This document shows positions 38,608 to 47,446 of a stretch of 64,000 nucleotides of DNA, one piece after another. The DNA comes from Methyloversatilis sp. (GTDB lineage: Bacteria > Pseudomonadota > Gammaproteobacteria > Burkholderiales > Rhodocyclaceae), in contig JAEUNO010000003.1 in assembly GCA_016791045.1 (NCBI GenBank), forward strand, positions 1 through 64,000, given 5' to 3'. Under the pieces are notes generated by a model. The model did not search any database. It was not told where the DNA came from and was given only the letters and a program-made list of their open reading frames with translations. Numbering within the stretch: position 1 is the stretch's first letter; each line of letters starts with the position of its first letter. A program made the position numbers and the translations under genes.

Positions 38608-40221
38608 TCAGGCCGTGCTCGGATCCACCGTCCAGCGGCGCGACACATTGCCCAGGCTGCCGACGCTTTCCAGATGCACCGGAAAGCCCCACAGCCGGGC
38701 GACGTGCTTGAGCACCTCGTAGGCGTTGTCATGCAGCGGGCGCTCGTTGTGCTGCGTGTGGCGCAGCATCAGCGAGCGGTCACCGCGCAGATTGACCGAC
38801 CACACCTGGATGTTCGGCTCGCGCGAGCCCAGATCGTACTGGCGCGACATGGCCTCGCGCAGGCTTCTGTAACCGGCTTCGTCGTGGATGGCCGACACTT
38901 CCAGCGTCGGATCGGCCTCGTCGTCGACGATGGAAAACAGCCGGAAATTGCGCATGACGCGCGGCGACAGATACTGGCCGATGAAGCTTTCGTCCTTGAA
39001 ATTGCGCATCGCGTGGTCGAGCGTTTCCAGCCAGTCGCGGCCGGCGATGTCCGGAAACCAGTAACGATCTTCGTCGGTCGGCGCCTCGCAGATGCGCTTG
39101 ATGTCGCTGTACATCGCAAACCCGAGCGCGTACGGGTTCATGCCACTGTAGGCCGGGTGATCCACAGGCGGCTGGAACACCACATTGGTGTGCGACTTCA
39201 ACCACTCGATCATGATGCCGTCTTCGAGATAGCCGTCGTCGTACATCGTGTTGAGCAGGTGGTGGTGCCAGAACGTGGCCCAGCCCTCGTTCATCACCTG
39301 GGTCTGGCGTTGCGGGTAGAAGTACTGCGCGATCTTGCGCACGATGCGCACGATTTCGCGCTGCCAGGGTTCGAGCAGCGGCGCGTTCTTCTCGATGAAG
39401 TACAGCAGATTTTCCTGCGGATCGGCCGGAAAGCGCGCCTGCTCCTTTTCCGCGGCGTCCTTGCCCGACTTCGGCGGCAGGGTGCGCCAGATCTCATTCA
39501 CCTGCTGCTGCGCATACGCCTCGCGGTCCTTCGCGCGTTCGAGTTCCTGCGTCAGGCTCAGTTTGCCCGGGCGACGGTAGCGATCGACGCCGTAATTCAT
39601 CAGCGCATGGCAGCTGTCGAGCAGCAGTTCCACCGCGTCGACGCCATGGCGCTCCTCGCAGGCCGCGACATAGTTTTTCGCGTACACGAGGTAGTCGACG
39701 ATCGAGCCCGCGTCGGTCCACATGCGGAACAGGTAGTTGCCCTTGAAGAAGCTGTTGTGCCCGTAAGCCGCGTGCGCGATCACGAGGGCCTGCATGGCCA
39801 TCGTGTTCTCTTCCATCAGATAGCTGATGCAAGGGTTGCTGTTGATGACGATTTCGTAGGCCAGACCCATCTGGCCGCGCCGGTAGTTCTTTTCGGTGCT
39901 GATGAATTCCTTGCCGTAACTCCAGTGCCGGTAGTTGACCGGCATGCCGACCGACGCGTAAGCGTCCATCATCTGTTCGGCGGTGATGATTTCCAGCTGG
40001 TTCGGGTAGGTGTCGAGACTGAAGCGCTGCGCCGTGGCGCGGATCACAGTGTGATACTGATCGATCAGGTCGAAAGTCCAGTCGCTCGGGGCGGGCAGCG
40101 TCTGCGCCGGCCGGTCGGTCGGCGGCAGCGGCACGCGCAGCGGCGGACGCGGGCGGCGACCGCCGTATTCGTCGGGCGTGGCTGCCTGACCGACATGCCG
40201 ACGATTGAAGGTGTCGCTCAT
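38608..40221 (-). CDS. SpoVR family protein (YcgB-like)
   Basis: A 537-residue soluble protein of the SpoVR/YcgB family, function unknown but tied to stationary-phase and stress responses in enterics. The family hallmarks are the DLIDQYHTVIRATAQRF opening after a Pro/Arg-rich leader, HWSYGKEF, EIVINSNPCISYLMEENT and the histidine-rich NEGWATFWHHHLL in the middle. ATG 40221 overlaps the stop of the preceding gene (ATGA), so it is translationally coupled to the YeaH-type gene and belongs to the prkA set. Confidence 0.92.
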   Translation of the reverse strand: MSDTFNRRHVGQAATPDEYGGRRPRPPLRVPLPPTDRPAQTLPAPSDWTFDLIDQYHTVIRATAQRFSLDTYPNQLEIITAEQMMDAYASVGMPVNYRHWSYGKEFISTEKNYRRGQMGLAYEIVINSNPCISYLMEENTMAMQALVIAHAAYGHNSFFKGNYLFRMWTDAGSIVDYLVYAKNYVAACEERHGVDAVELLLDSCHALMNYGVDRYRRPGKLSLTQELERAKDREAYAQQQVNEIWRTLPPKSGKDAAEKEQARFPADPQENLLYFIEKNAPLLEPWQREIVRIVRKIAQYFYPQRQTQVMNEGWATFWHHHLLNTMYDDGYLEDGIMIEWLKSHTNVVFQPPVDHPAYSGMNPYALGFAMYSDIKRICEAPTDEDRYWFPDIAGRDWLETLDHAMRNFKDESFIGQYLSPRVMRNFRLFSIVDDEADPTLEVSAIHDEAGYRSLREAMSRQYDLGSREPNIQVWSVNLRGDRSLMLRHTQHNERPLHDNAYEVLKHVARLWGFPVHLESVGSLGNVSRRWTVDPSTA

Positions 40222-41489
40222 TTTGCCGCTCCTTCCTTCCTGAACAGGTCGCGGAACACCGGATAGATCTGGTCGACTTCGCTCGCCTTGCGCATCGCGA
40301 AGGTGTCCGATTCCTCCGCCAGCGAGGCGTACTCATGCCACAGGTTCTGTTCCTGATCGACCACCTGGATGTAGGCGAAGTAACGGCACAGCGGCAGGAT
40401 GCCGTGTTCGAGCAGCTGGCGGCAGCGCGGGCTGTCGTCGTGCCAGTTGTCGCCGTCGCTGGCCTGAGCGCCATAGACGTTCCACTCGTTGCGCGGGTAG
40501 CGCGCGCGGATGATTTCTTCCATCAGCACCAGCGCGCTCGACACCACGGTGCCACCGGTTTCGGTGGCGTGGAAGAAGTCGTGCTCGTCCACCTCCTGCG
40601 CCTGCGTGTGGTGGCGGATGAACACGATGTCGATCTTTTCGTAGTGCCGCGTCAGGAACAGATAGAGCAGGATGAAGAAGCGCTTGGCCAGATCCTTGCG
40701 CGCCTCGTCCATCGAGCCGGACACGTCCATCACGCAGAACATGACCGCCTTGGCTGTCGGCACCGGCGTGCGCACCCGGCTGCGGTAGCGCAGGTCTATC
40801 GGATCGAGGTAGGGAATGCGGTCGATGCGTGCGCGCAGCGCCGCAATATCGGTTTCGAGCTGCTCGATTTCGTGCAGCCGCTCGGCGCTGACCGGTTGGG
40901 CGCGCAACTCGGTCAGCAGGTCTTCGAGCCGGTGCAGTTCGCGCCGCGATTCGCTGCCGAGCGCGATGCGCCGACCGATGGCGCCGCGCATCGAGCGCAC
41001 GACGTGCAGGTTGTTCGGCGTGCCGTCGCTGGAAAAGCCGGCGCGATGCGTCTTGTACTCCGGCGTGTCGGCCAGCGTGGTGCGGATCAGGTTGGGCAGT
41101 GCGAGGTCGTCGAAGAAGACCTGCATGAACTCTTCCTTCGACAGGTGGAACACGAAGTCGTCCTCACCGCCGCCGGAGTCGCTGGCCTGGCCACCGCCAC
41201 CACCCTTGCCACCCTTGGGCCGCTCGATCCGGTCGCCGCGCACGAAGTCCTTGTTGCCCGGGTGCACCATTTCGCGCTTGCCGCCCTGGCCGTGACCGAA
41301 CACCGGCTCGCTGATGTCGCGCCGCGGGATGTGGATGTCCTCGCCCTGCGCGATATCGCGGATGCCGCGCCCTTCCACGGCCCGGCGCACCGCCTCGCGG
41401 ATCTGCTCCTTGTGGCGGCGCAGGAAGCGTTCGCGGTTGCCGATGGACTTGTTCTTGCCGGCCAGCCGTCGATCAATGATCTGCTGCAA
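40218..41489 (-). CDS. YeaH/DUF444 family protein
   Basis: A 423-residue protein of the YeaH family, whose members are encoded with the PrkA kinase. The N-terminal part is Arg-rich (RRLAGKNKSIGNRERFLRRH), followed by a Gly-rich linker (about residues 95-108) and a von Willebrand A-type domain with the metal site DVSGSMDEA. The start ATG 41489 lies 67 bases after prkA. Role is unknown; the YeaG-YeaH pair of E. coli is induced in nitrogen and stationary-phase stress. Confidence 0.92.
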   Translation of the reverse strand: MQQIIDRRLAGKNKSIGNRERFLRRHKEQIREAVRRAVEGRGIRDIAQGEDIHIPRRDISEPVFGHGQGGKREMVHPGNKDFVRGDRIERPKGGKGGGGGQASDSGGGEDDFVFHLSKEEFMQVFFDDLALPNLIRTTLADTPEYKTHRAGFSSDGTPNNLHVVRSMRGAIGRRIALGSESRRELHRLEDLLTELRAQPVSAERLHEIEQLETDIAALRARIDRIPYLDPIDLRYRSRVRTPVPTAKAVMFCVMDVSGSMDEARKDLAKRFFILLYLFLTRHYEKIDIVFIRHHTQAQEVDEHDFFHATETGGTVVSSALVLMEEIIRARYPRNEWNVYGAQASDGDNWHDDSPRCRQLLEHGILPLCRYFAYIQVVDQEQNLWHEYASLAEESDTFAMRKASEVDQIYPVFRDLFRKEGAAK

Positions 41490-41555
41490 GATGTGTTCTC
41501 CGAGCCGTCAGTCGTTCCGACTTCTACGCAACTGCCTGTTTTCGCACTGTCGCCA

Positions 41556-43478
41556 TCACGAGCTCTTGCGCACGCGCAGGTACCACTCGCACAGCAGTCT
41601 GACCTGCTTCGAGGTGTAGCCCTTGGCCACCATGCGGGTCACGAAATCCTCGTGCTTCTTGGCATCGTCGGCGCTCGCCTTGGCATTGAAGCTGATCACC
41701 GGCAGCAGCTCTTCGGTGTTGGAGAACATCTTCTTCTCGATCACCGTGCGCAGCTTTTCGTAACTGCTCCACACCGGATTCTTGCCGCCGTTGTTGGCCC
41801 GCGCACGCAACACGAAGTTGACGATTTCGTTGCGGAAATCCTTCGGGTTGCTGATGCCGGCCGGCTTTTCGATCTTTTCCAGTTCGGCGTTCAGCGATGC
41901 GCGGTCGAACACCTCGCCGGTGTCGGTGTCGCGGTACTCGCTGTCCTGGATCCAGTAGTCGGCGTACGTGACGTAACGGTCGAAAATGTTCTGGCCGTAC
42001 TCGCTGTAGCTCTCCAGGTAGGCGGTCTGGATTTCCTTGCCGATGAATTCGGCGTAGCGCGGCGACAGGTGTTCCTTGATGAACGAGATGTACTTCTGCT
42101 CGACATCCTGCGGAAACTGCTCGCGCTCGATCTGCTGCTCCAGCACATACATCAGGTGCACCGGGTTCGCCGCGACTTCGGTCGAATCGAAGTTGAACAC
42201 CTTGGAAATGATCTTGAACGCGAAGCGGGTGGACACCCCGCTCATGCCTTCGTCCACCCCGGCGTAGTCGCGGTACTCCTGATAGCTCTTGGCGCGCGGG
42301 TCGGTGTCCTTCAGGTTTTCGCCGTCGTACACCTGCATCTTGGAGTACAGACTGGAATTTTCCGGTTCCTTCAGGCGGGTCAGCGTGGCGAACTGCGCCA
42401 TCATCTTCAGCGTGCCCGGGGCGCAGATGGCATCGGCCAGCGACGAGCCGCGCAGCAGCTTTTCATAGATCTTCACCTCTTCCGACACGCGCAGGCAGTA
42501 CGGCACCTTGACGATGTAGATGCGGTCGAGGAAAGCTTCGTTGTTCTTGTTGTTGCGGAAGGCCTTCCATTCGCTCTCGTTCGAGTGCGCGAGCACCACG
42601 CCGTCGAACGGGATGGCGCCGAAACCTTCGGTGCCCTTGAAGTTGCCTTCCTGGGTCGCGGTCAGCAGCGGATGCAGCACCTTGATCGGCGCCTTGAACA
42701 TTTCGACGAATTCCAGCAGACCCTGATTGGCCAGGCACAGGCCGCCGGAAAAGCTGTAGGCATCCGGATCGTCCTGCGCGAAGGTTTCCAGCTTGCGGAT
42801 GTCGACCTTGCCGACCAGGCTCGAAATGTCCTGGTTGTTTTCGTCGCCCGGCTCGGTCTTGGCGATGCCGACCTGCTTCAACACCGACGGGTAGCGCTTG
42901 ACCACGCGGAACTTGCGGATGTCGCCGCCGAACTCCTCCAGCCGCTTGACCGCCCAGGGCGACAGGATGCGGTTGAGGTAGCGGCGCGGGATGCCGTATT
43001 CCTTCTCCAGGATGGCAGCGTCTTCGGTCGCATCGAACAGTCCGAGCGGCGAATCATTCACCGGCGAACCCTTGATCGCATAGAACGGCACTTCCTGCAT
43101 CAGCGACTTCAGCCGCTCGGCGATCGACGACTTGCCGCCGCCGACCGGCCCCAGCAGATAGAGGATCTGCTTCTTCTCTTCCAGCCCCTGGGCGGCGTGG
43201 CGGAAGTAGCTCACGACCTGCTCGATCGCGTCTTCCATGCCGTAGAACTCGGCGAAGGCCGGATAGATCTTGATCACCTTGTTGGCAAACAGCCGCGACA
43301 GCCGCGGATCGTTGCGCGTATCCACCGTCTGCGGTTCGCCGATCGCCTTCAGCATGCGCTCGGCCGCGCTGGCGTAGCTCAGCGGGTCGCGTTTGCACTC
43401 CGCCAGATATTCTTCCAGCGAAAGTTCTTCCTCACGCGTGCGTTCGTAGCGTGCGGCGAAATGACTGACGATGTCCAT
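41556..43478 (-). CDS. prkA: PrkA family serine protein kinase (YeaG-like)
   Basis: AAA+-like Ser/Thr kinase linked to stress and nitrogen starvation. The 640-residue protein has the P-loop LLGPVGGGKSS near residues 109-118 and a C-terminal PrkA kinase domain, close to the 644 residues of E. coli YeaG. ATG 43478 (MDIVSHFAAR) has GGAG 8 bases upstream and is chosen over the frame opening at 43544. First gene of the prkA-yeaH-spoVR set. The reported protein kinase activity comes from B. subtilis and E. coli homologs; some work suggests a protease for PrkA. Confidence 0.95.
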   Translation of the reverse strand: MDIVSHFAARYERTREEELSLEEYLAECKRDPLSYASAAERMLKAIGEPQTVDTRNDPRLSRLFANKVIKIYPAFAEFYGMEDAIEQVVSYFRHAAQGLEEKKQILYLLGPVGGGKSSIAERLKSLMQEVPFYAIKGSPVNDSPLGLFDATEDAAILEKEYGIPRRYLNRILSPWAVKRLEEFGGDIRKFRVVKRYPSVLKQVGIAKTEPGDENNQDISSLVGKVDIRKLETFAQDDPDAYSFSGGLCLANQGLLEFVEMFKAPIKVLHPLLTATQEGNFKGTEGFGAIPFDGVVLAHSNESEWKAFRNNKNNEAFLDRIYIVKVPYCLRVSEEVKIYEKLLRGSSLADAICAPGTLKMMAQFATLTRLKEPENSSLYSKMQVYDGENLKDTDPRAKSYQEYRDYAGVDEGMSGVSTRFAFKIISKVFNFDSTEVAANPVHLMYVLEQQIEREQFPQDVEQKYISFIKEHLSPRYAEFIGKEIQTAYLESYSEYGQNIFDRYVTYADYWIQDSEYRDTDTGEVFDRASLNAELEKIEKPAGISNPKDFRNEIVNFVLRARANNGGKNPVWSSYEKLRTVIEKKMFSNTEELLPVISFNAKASADDAKKHEDFVTRMVAKGYTSKQVRLLCEWYLRVRKSS

Positions 43479-44108
43479 GTTGATCTCCACAATCCGTTGA
43501 CCTGCAAAACACCTGTTGCCCGGCATGCGCGACCGGCGGCGCACTTTCGTTCGCCCTGCTTTCAGCTTGGTCTACGGCAGCGCCTGTGCAAAGTTCGATC
43601 AGCGCTGCAATCACCATTCTGATCCGATTGAACGCCGCTGCCGCGTGACGTCGGAACACCTGTCGAGTCGATGTCGCGACGCCTTCTAAGTTCCCTGTTC
43701 CGGACGGTCCGACCGGCGCGCGACACACTTCCTTTTTCAAGCGGTTGACGCGCCGGCGATCCAGACCGTTGACCGGTGTTCAGCAAGTAGCGGTCCAGTT
43801 CGCATCAGGTGTCCGGCCAGATCGCGCGCGGCCGCTCCCGATGACCGGCAGGCCGGATCGGGCACCGCCTCGCAGCACGCCGCCTGCAGGCCGAAGTCGC
43901 CACAGCCGGCCAGCGGAAAGACCTGGCCGGCGCCCCGTACGGCGGGCGGCTCATCGCCAGTCGCCATGCACTGGCAGCGCCCGGATATGCACCATCGAGG
44001 TGCCTGACATCAGCCCGGGTCATGCCGCGGCACGCGACTCATCACACCCGATGTACTGTAATAAATTACAGTATATTCGTGCAAACCATTCGTCCGTGCC
44101 GATGCACC
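43479..44108. other. Divergent gap between prkA and dnaE2
   Basis: 630 bases without a convincing gene. Several overlapping open frames exist but none has a ribosome site or a recognisable product, and one runs through the start of dnaE2. The only clear signal is the LexA box at 44054-44073. The prkA promoter must lie here, but no sigma-70 or sigma-54 element stands out by eye. Confidence 0.5.
44054..44073. promoter_or_regulatory. LexA (SOS) box upstream of dnaE2
   Basis: TACTGTAATAAATTACAGTA matches the gamma/betaproteobacterial LexA site TACTG-N10-CAGTA exactly, with perfect CTGT-N8-ACAG arms. It ends 35 bases before the dnaE2 ATG and overlaps a TATATT -10-like hexamer (44072-44077), the right place to repress dnaE2. 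Confidence 0.9.
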
Positions 44109-47100
44109 ATGCCCGCCGCACCCGTCGACTACGCCGAACTGCATTGCCTGAGCCACTTCACCTTCCTGCGCGGCGCCTCCGCACCGGACGAACTGGTGAC
44201 GCGCGCCGCGGAGCTGGGCTACGCCGCGCTGGCCATCACCGACGAATGTTCACTGGCGGGCGCCGCGCGCGCCCACCTGGCCTGGCGCAATCTGCCCGAA
44301 CCGCGGATGAAACTGATCATCGGCTGCGAAGTGCAGCTGGCCGACGGACCGAAGCTGGTCCTGCTGGCCTGCGACCGCGACGGTTACGGCAACCTGTCGG
44401 AACTGATCACGCTCGGTCGCATGCGGACGGAGAAAGGCCGCTACCACCTGGGCTGCGCCGATCTGGACGACGGCCTGCCCGGCTGCGTCGCGCTGCTGGT
44501 GCCCGGCGATCCCCTGCCCGACACGGACGCTGCACTGGCGGCGCACGCCGACTGGCTGAAGCAGCGCTTCGCGGAACGTGCCTGGCTGGCCGTCGAACTG
44601 CACCATGGTCCGGACGACGCCACCCGGCTGCACCGGCTGCAGAGCATCGGTGCCGCCAGCGGACTGCCGCTGTGCGCCGCCGGCGACGTGCACATGCATG
44701 TGCGCAAGCGCCGCCGCCTGCAGGACACGATGACGGCGATACGGCTCGGCCGCACGCTGGCCGAGTGCGGCTATGCGCTGTATGCCAACGGCGAGCGCCA
44801 TCTGCGCCTGCCGCACAAGCTGGCTGCCATCTACCCCGCCGCACTGCGGGCCGAAACGCTCAAGGTGGCTGCATGCTGCCGGTTCTCGCTCGACGAACTG
44901 CGCTATGAATACCCGGAGGAAATCGCGCCGCCCGGCCATACCACCACCTCCTGGCTGCGCGAACTGACCGAGCGCGGCTACGTCGAGCGCTGTGCGCAGA
45001 TCCGCCGCATCGTCACGCTGGACGACGTCACCTTCGCGCGCAAGGCGCGGGAGATGCGCGAGCAGATCGAGACCGAACTCGCGCTGATCGCCGAACTGGA
45101 ATACGAACCCTACTTCCTGACCGTGTACGACATCGTGGCCTGGGCGCGCGCGCAGGGCATCCTGTGCCAGGGCCGCGGGTCGGCGGCGAATTCGGCCGTG
45201 TGCTACTGCATCGGCGTGACCGAAGTCGACCCGTGGCGCGCCAACATGCTGTTCGGCCGCTTCATTTCGCGCGAACGCAACGAGGCGCCGGACATCGACG
45301 TCGACTTCGAGCACGAACGGCGCGAAGAGGTCATCCAGTACATCTATGGCAAGTACGGCCGCGACCGTGCGGCCCTGGCCGCCAGCCTGACCACCTACCG
45401 GCCGCGCTCGGCACTGCGCGATGTCGGCCGCGCGCTCGGCTACACCGACGACGCGCTCGACCGCCTGACCCGGGGCCACATGTGGTGGGACGGCGGCCGG
45501 GTGCGCGAAGACCGCCTGCTCGAAGCCGGCTTCCGCCCCGAAGCGCCGCGCGTGCAGCTGCTGCTCGAACTGTCGAACGAACTGATCGGTGCACCGCGCC
45601 ACCTGTCGCAGCACGTCGGCGGCTTCGTCATCGCACGCGGCCGGCTGTCCCGGCTGGTGCCGATCGAAAACGCCCGCATGGACGGGCGCTGCGTCATCCA
45701 GTGGGACAAGGACGACCTCGAAGCGCTCGGCCTGATGAAGGTGGACGTGCTGGCGCTGGGCATGCTGACCGCCATCCGCAAGTCGCTGGACGCACTGGCG
45801 GCGTTCGAAGACGGGGAGCCGGCCACGGCACGAAAAGCCCCGCGCACCCTGGCCGACATTCCGCACGAAGACCCGGCGACCTACGACATGCTGTGCCGCG
45901 GCGAGTCGACCGGCGTGTTCCAGGTCGAGTCGCGCGCGCAGATGAACATGCTGCCGCGGCTGCGGCCGCGCCGCTACTACGATCTGGTGATCCAGGTCGC
46001 CATCGTGCGGCCGGGGCCGATACAGGGCGGCATGGTGCATCCCTATCTGGCGCGCCGCCACCTGCCGCCGGAGCGCATCGACTATCCGTCGGACGCATTG
46101 CGCCCGGTGCTCGAGCGCACATTGGGCGTGCCCATCTTCCAGGAGCAGGTGATGCAGCTGGCCATGGTCGCCGCCGGTTTCACCGCCGGCGAAGCCGACC
46201 AGATGCGTCGTTCGATGGCCGCCTGGCGGCAGCGCGGCACGATGGAAAGATTCCAGCAGAAGCTGACCGACGGCCTGCTCGGGAACGGCTACACGCCGGC
46301 ATTCGCGGCGCAGATCTACCGCCAGATCGAAGGCTTTTCCGGCTATGGCTTTCCGGAATCGCACGCCGCGAGCTTTGCGCTGCTGGTGTACATCTCGTCC
46401 TGGCTCAAATGCCATCACCCGGCCGCCTTCCTGTGCGGTCTGCTGAACAGCCAGCCCATGGGTTTCTACGCGCCGGCGCAGCTGATCGCCGATGCCCGTA
46501 CGCACGGCGTCGACATCAGGCCGGCCGATGTGTCGGTCAGCGACTGGGACTGCGTGCTTGAAGCGGCGCCGCACGGCACGGCACCGGGTGTCCGCCTCGG
46601 CCTGCGCATGGTCAAGGGGATGGAACAGGACGCGGTGCAGCGCATCGTGGCGGCGCGTGCGCAGGCGCCGGTGTCGACTGTCGACGCACTGACCCGGCGC
46701 GCCCGGCTGGACCGCCGGCAGCTCGCCTGCCTGGCCAGCGGCGGCGCGCTGCATTCACTGGCCGGCCACCGCCATCAGGCGCACTGGCAGGCGGCCGCGC
46801 GCCGGCCCGACGCGCTGCTGCGCGACGCACCGGTGAGCGAGGCGGTGCTGGCGCTGGCCGCGCCGCGTGAAGGCGAGGACATCGTGGCCGACTATGCCAG
46901 CCTGGGCTTCACGCTCGGCCGCCACCCGCTGGCGCTGCTGCGCAGCCAGCTCGCCGCGCAGCGCTTCATCACCGCGGCCGAACTGCGCCGCCTGCCCGAC
47001 CGCGCGCTGGCGCGTGCCGCCGGCATCGTCACCTGCCGCCAGCGTCCGGGTACGGCCAGCGGCGTCATGTTCGTCACCGTCGAGGACGAAACCGGGCTGG

Positions 47101-47285
47101 CCAACATCATCGTGCACAAGGATCTGCAGGAGCGCCAGCGCAGCGAAGTGCTCGGCGCCACGCTGCTCGGCATCTACGGCCAGGTGTCGCGCGAAGGCGA
47201 GGTGATCCACCTGATCGCCCGCCGGCTGGTCGACCGCTCGCCACTGCTCGGCGCTCTTGCACCGCGCAGCCGGGACTTTCACTGA
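44109..47285 (+). CDS. dnaE2: Error-prone DNA polymerase DnaE2 (ImuC)
   Basis: Alpha-type polymerase used in SOS mutagenesis and lesion bypass. The 1058-residue protein has an N-terminal PHP domain (AELHCLSHFTFLRGAS), the polymerase core with RGSAANSAVCYCIGVT and the catalytic acids Asp395, Asp397 and Asp399 in PDIDVDFEHERR, and a C-terminal OB fold. ATG 44109 (MPAAPVDYAEL) starts directly before the PHP domain; an earlier in-frame codon lies upstream of the LexA box and is rejected. The usual partners imuA and imuB are not adjacent: the neighbours are prkA and a SulP transporter. Confidence 0.95.
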   Translation: MPAAPVDYAELHCLSHFTFLRGASAPDELVTRAAELGYAALAITDECSLAGAARAHLAWRNLPEPRMKLIIGCEVQLADGPKLVLLACDRDGYGNLSELITLGRMRTEKGRYHLGCADLDDGLPGCVALLVPGDPLPDTDAALAAHADWLKQRFAERAWLAVELHHGPDDATRLHRLQSIGAASGLPLCAAGDVHMHVRKRRRLQDTMTAIRLGRTLAECGYALYANGERHLRLPHKLAAIYPAALRAETLKVAACCRFSLDELRYEYPEEIAPPGHTTTSWLRELTERGYVERCAQIRRIVTLDDVTFARKAREMREQIETELALIAELEYEPYFLTVYDIVAWARAQGILCQGRGSAANSAVCYCIGVTEVDPWRANMLFGRFISRERNEAPDIDVDFEHERREEVIQYIYGKYGRDRAALAASLTTYRPRSALRDVGRALGYTDDALDRLTRGHMWWDGGRVREDRLLEAGFRPEAPRVQLLLELSNELIGAPRHLSQHVGGFVIARGRLSRLVPIENARMDGRCVIQWDKDDLEALGLMKVDVLALGMLTAIRKSLDALAAFEDGEPATARKAPRTLADIPHEDPATYDMLCRGESTGVFQVESRAQMNMLPRLRPRRYYDLVIQVAIVRPGPIQGGMVHPYLARRHLPPERIDYPSDALRPVLERTLGVPIFQEQVMQLAMVAAGFTAGEADQMRRSMAAWRQRGTMERFQQKLTDGLLGNGYTPAFAAQIYRQIEGFSGYGFPESHAASFALLVYISSWLKCHHPAAFLCGLLNSQPMGFYAPAQLIADARTHGVDIRPADVSVSDWDCVLEAAPHGTAPGVRLGLRMVKGMEQDAVQRIVAARAQAPVSTVDALTRRARLDRRQLACLASGGALHSLAGHRHQAHWQAAARRPDALLRDAPVSEAVLALAAPREGEDIVADYASLGFTLGRHPLALLRSQLAAQRFITAAELRRLPDRALARAAGIVTCRQRPGTASGVMFVTVEDETGLANIIVHKDLQERQRSEVLGATLLGIYGQVSREGEVIHLIARRLVDRSPLLGALAPRSRDFH

Positions 47286-47446
47286 CGCCGGCGGGTCGTC
47301 CGCATGGGCATCGCAACAGCGGGACGTCCTGACGCGAAACTGAAACAATCGGATGCGATGGTAGGAGGTTGTTCACCCGAATCGCAGCCAATGGCCTGAG
47401 CTCACCCCGCTCAGAAGCACACAACAACAATACCTGCATCCATCAC

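Noticed and set aside
40335-43622. A 1095-codon open frame on the plus strand
   Set aside because: Antisense to the YeaH-type gene and prkA, with no recognisable domain and biased composition; a shadow frame.
43745-44908. A 387-codon plus-strand frame in the gap before dnaE2
   Set aside because: It runs into dnaE2 in another frame, has Arg-rich low-complexity sequence and no ribosome site.
44250-46754. An 834-codon open frame on the minus strand
   Set aside because: Antisense to dnaE2, whose PHP and polymerase motifs are clear on the plus strand.
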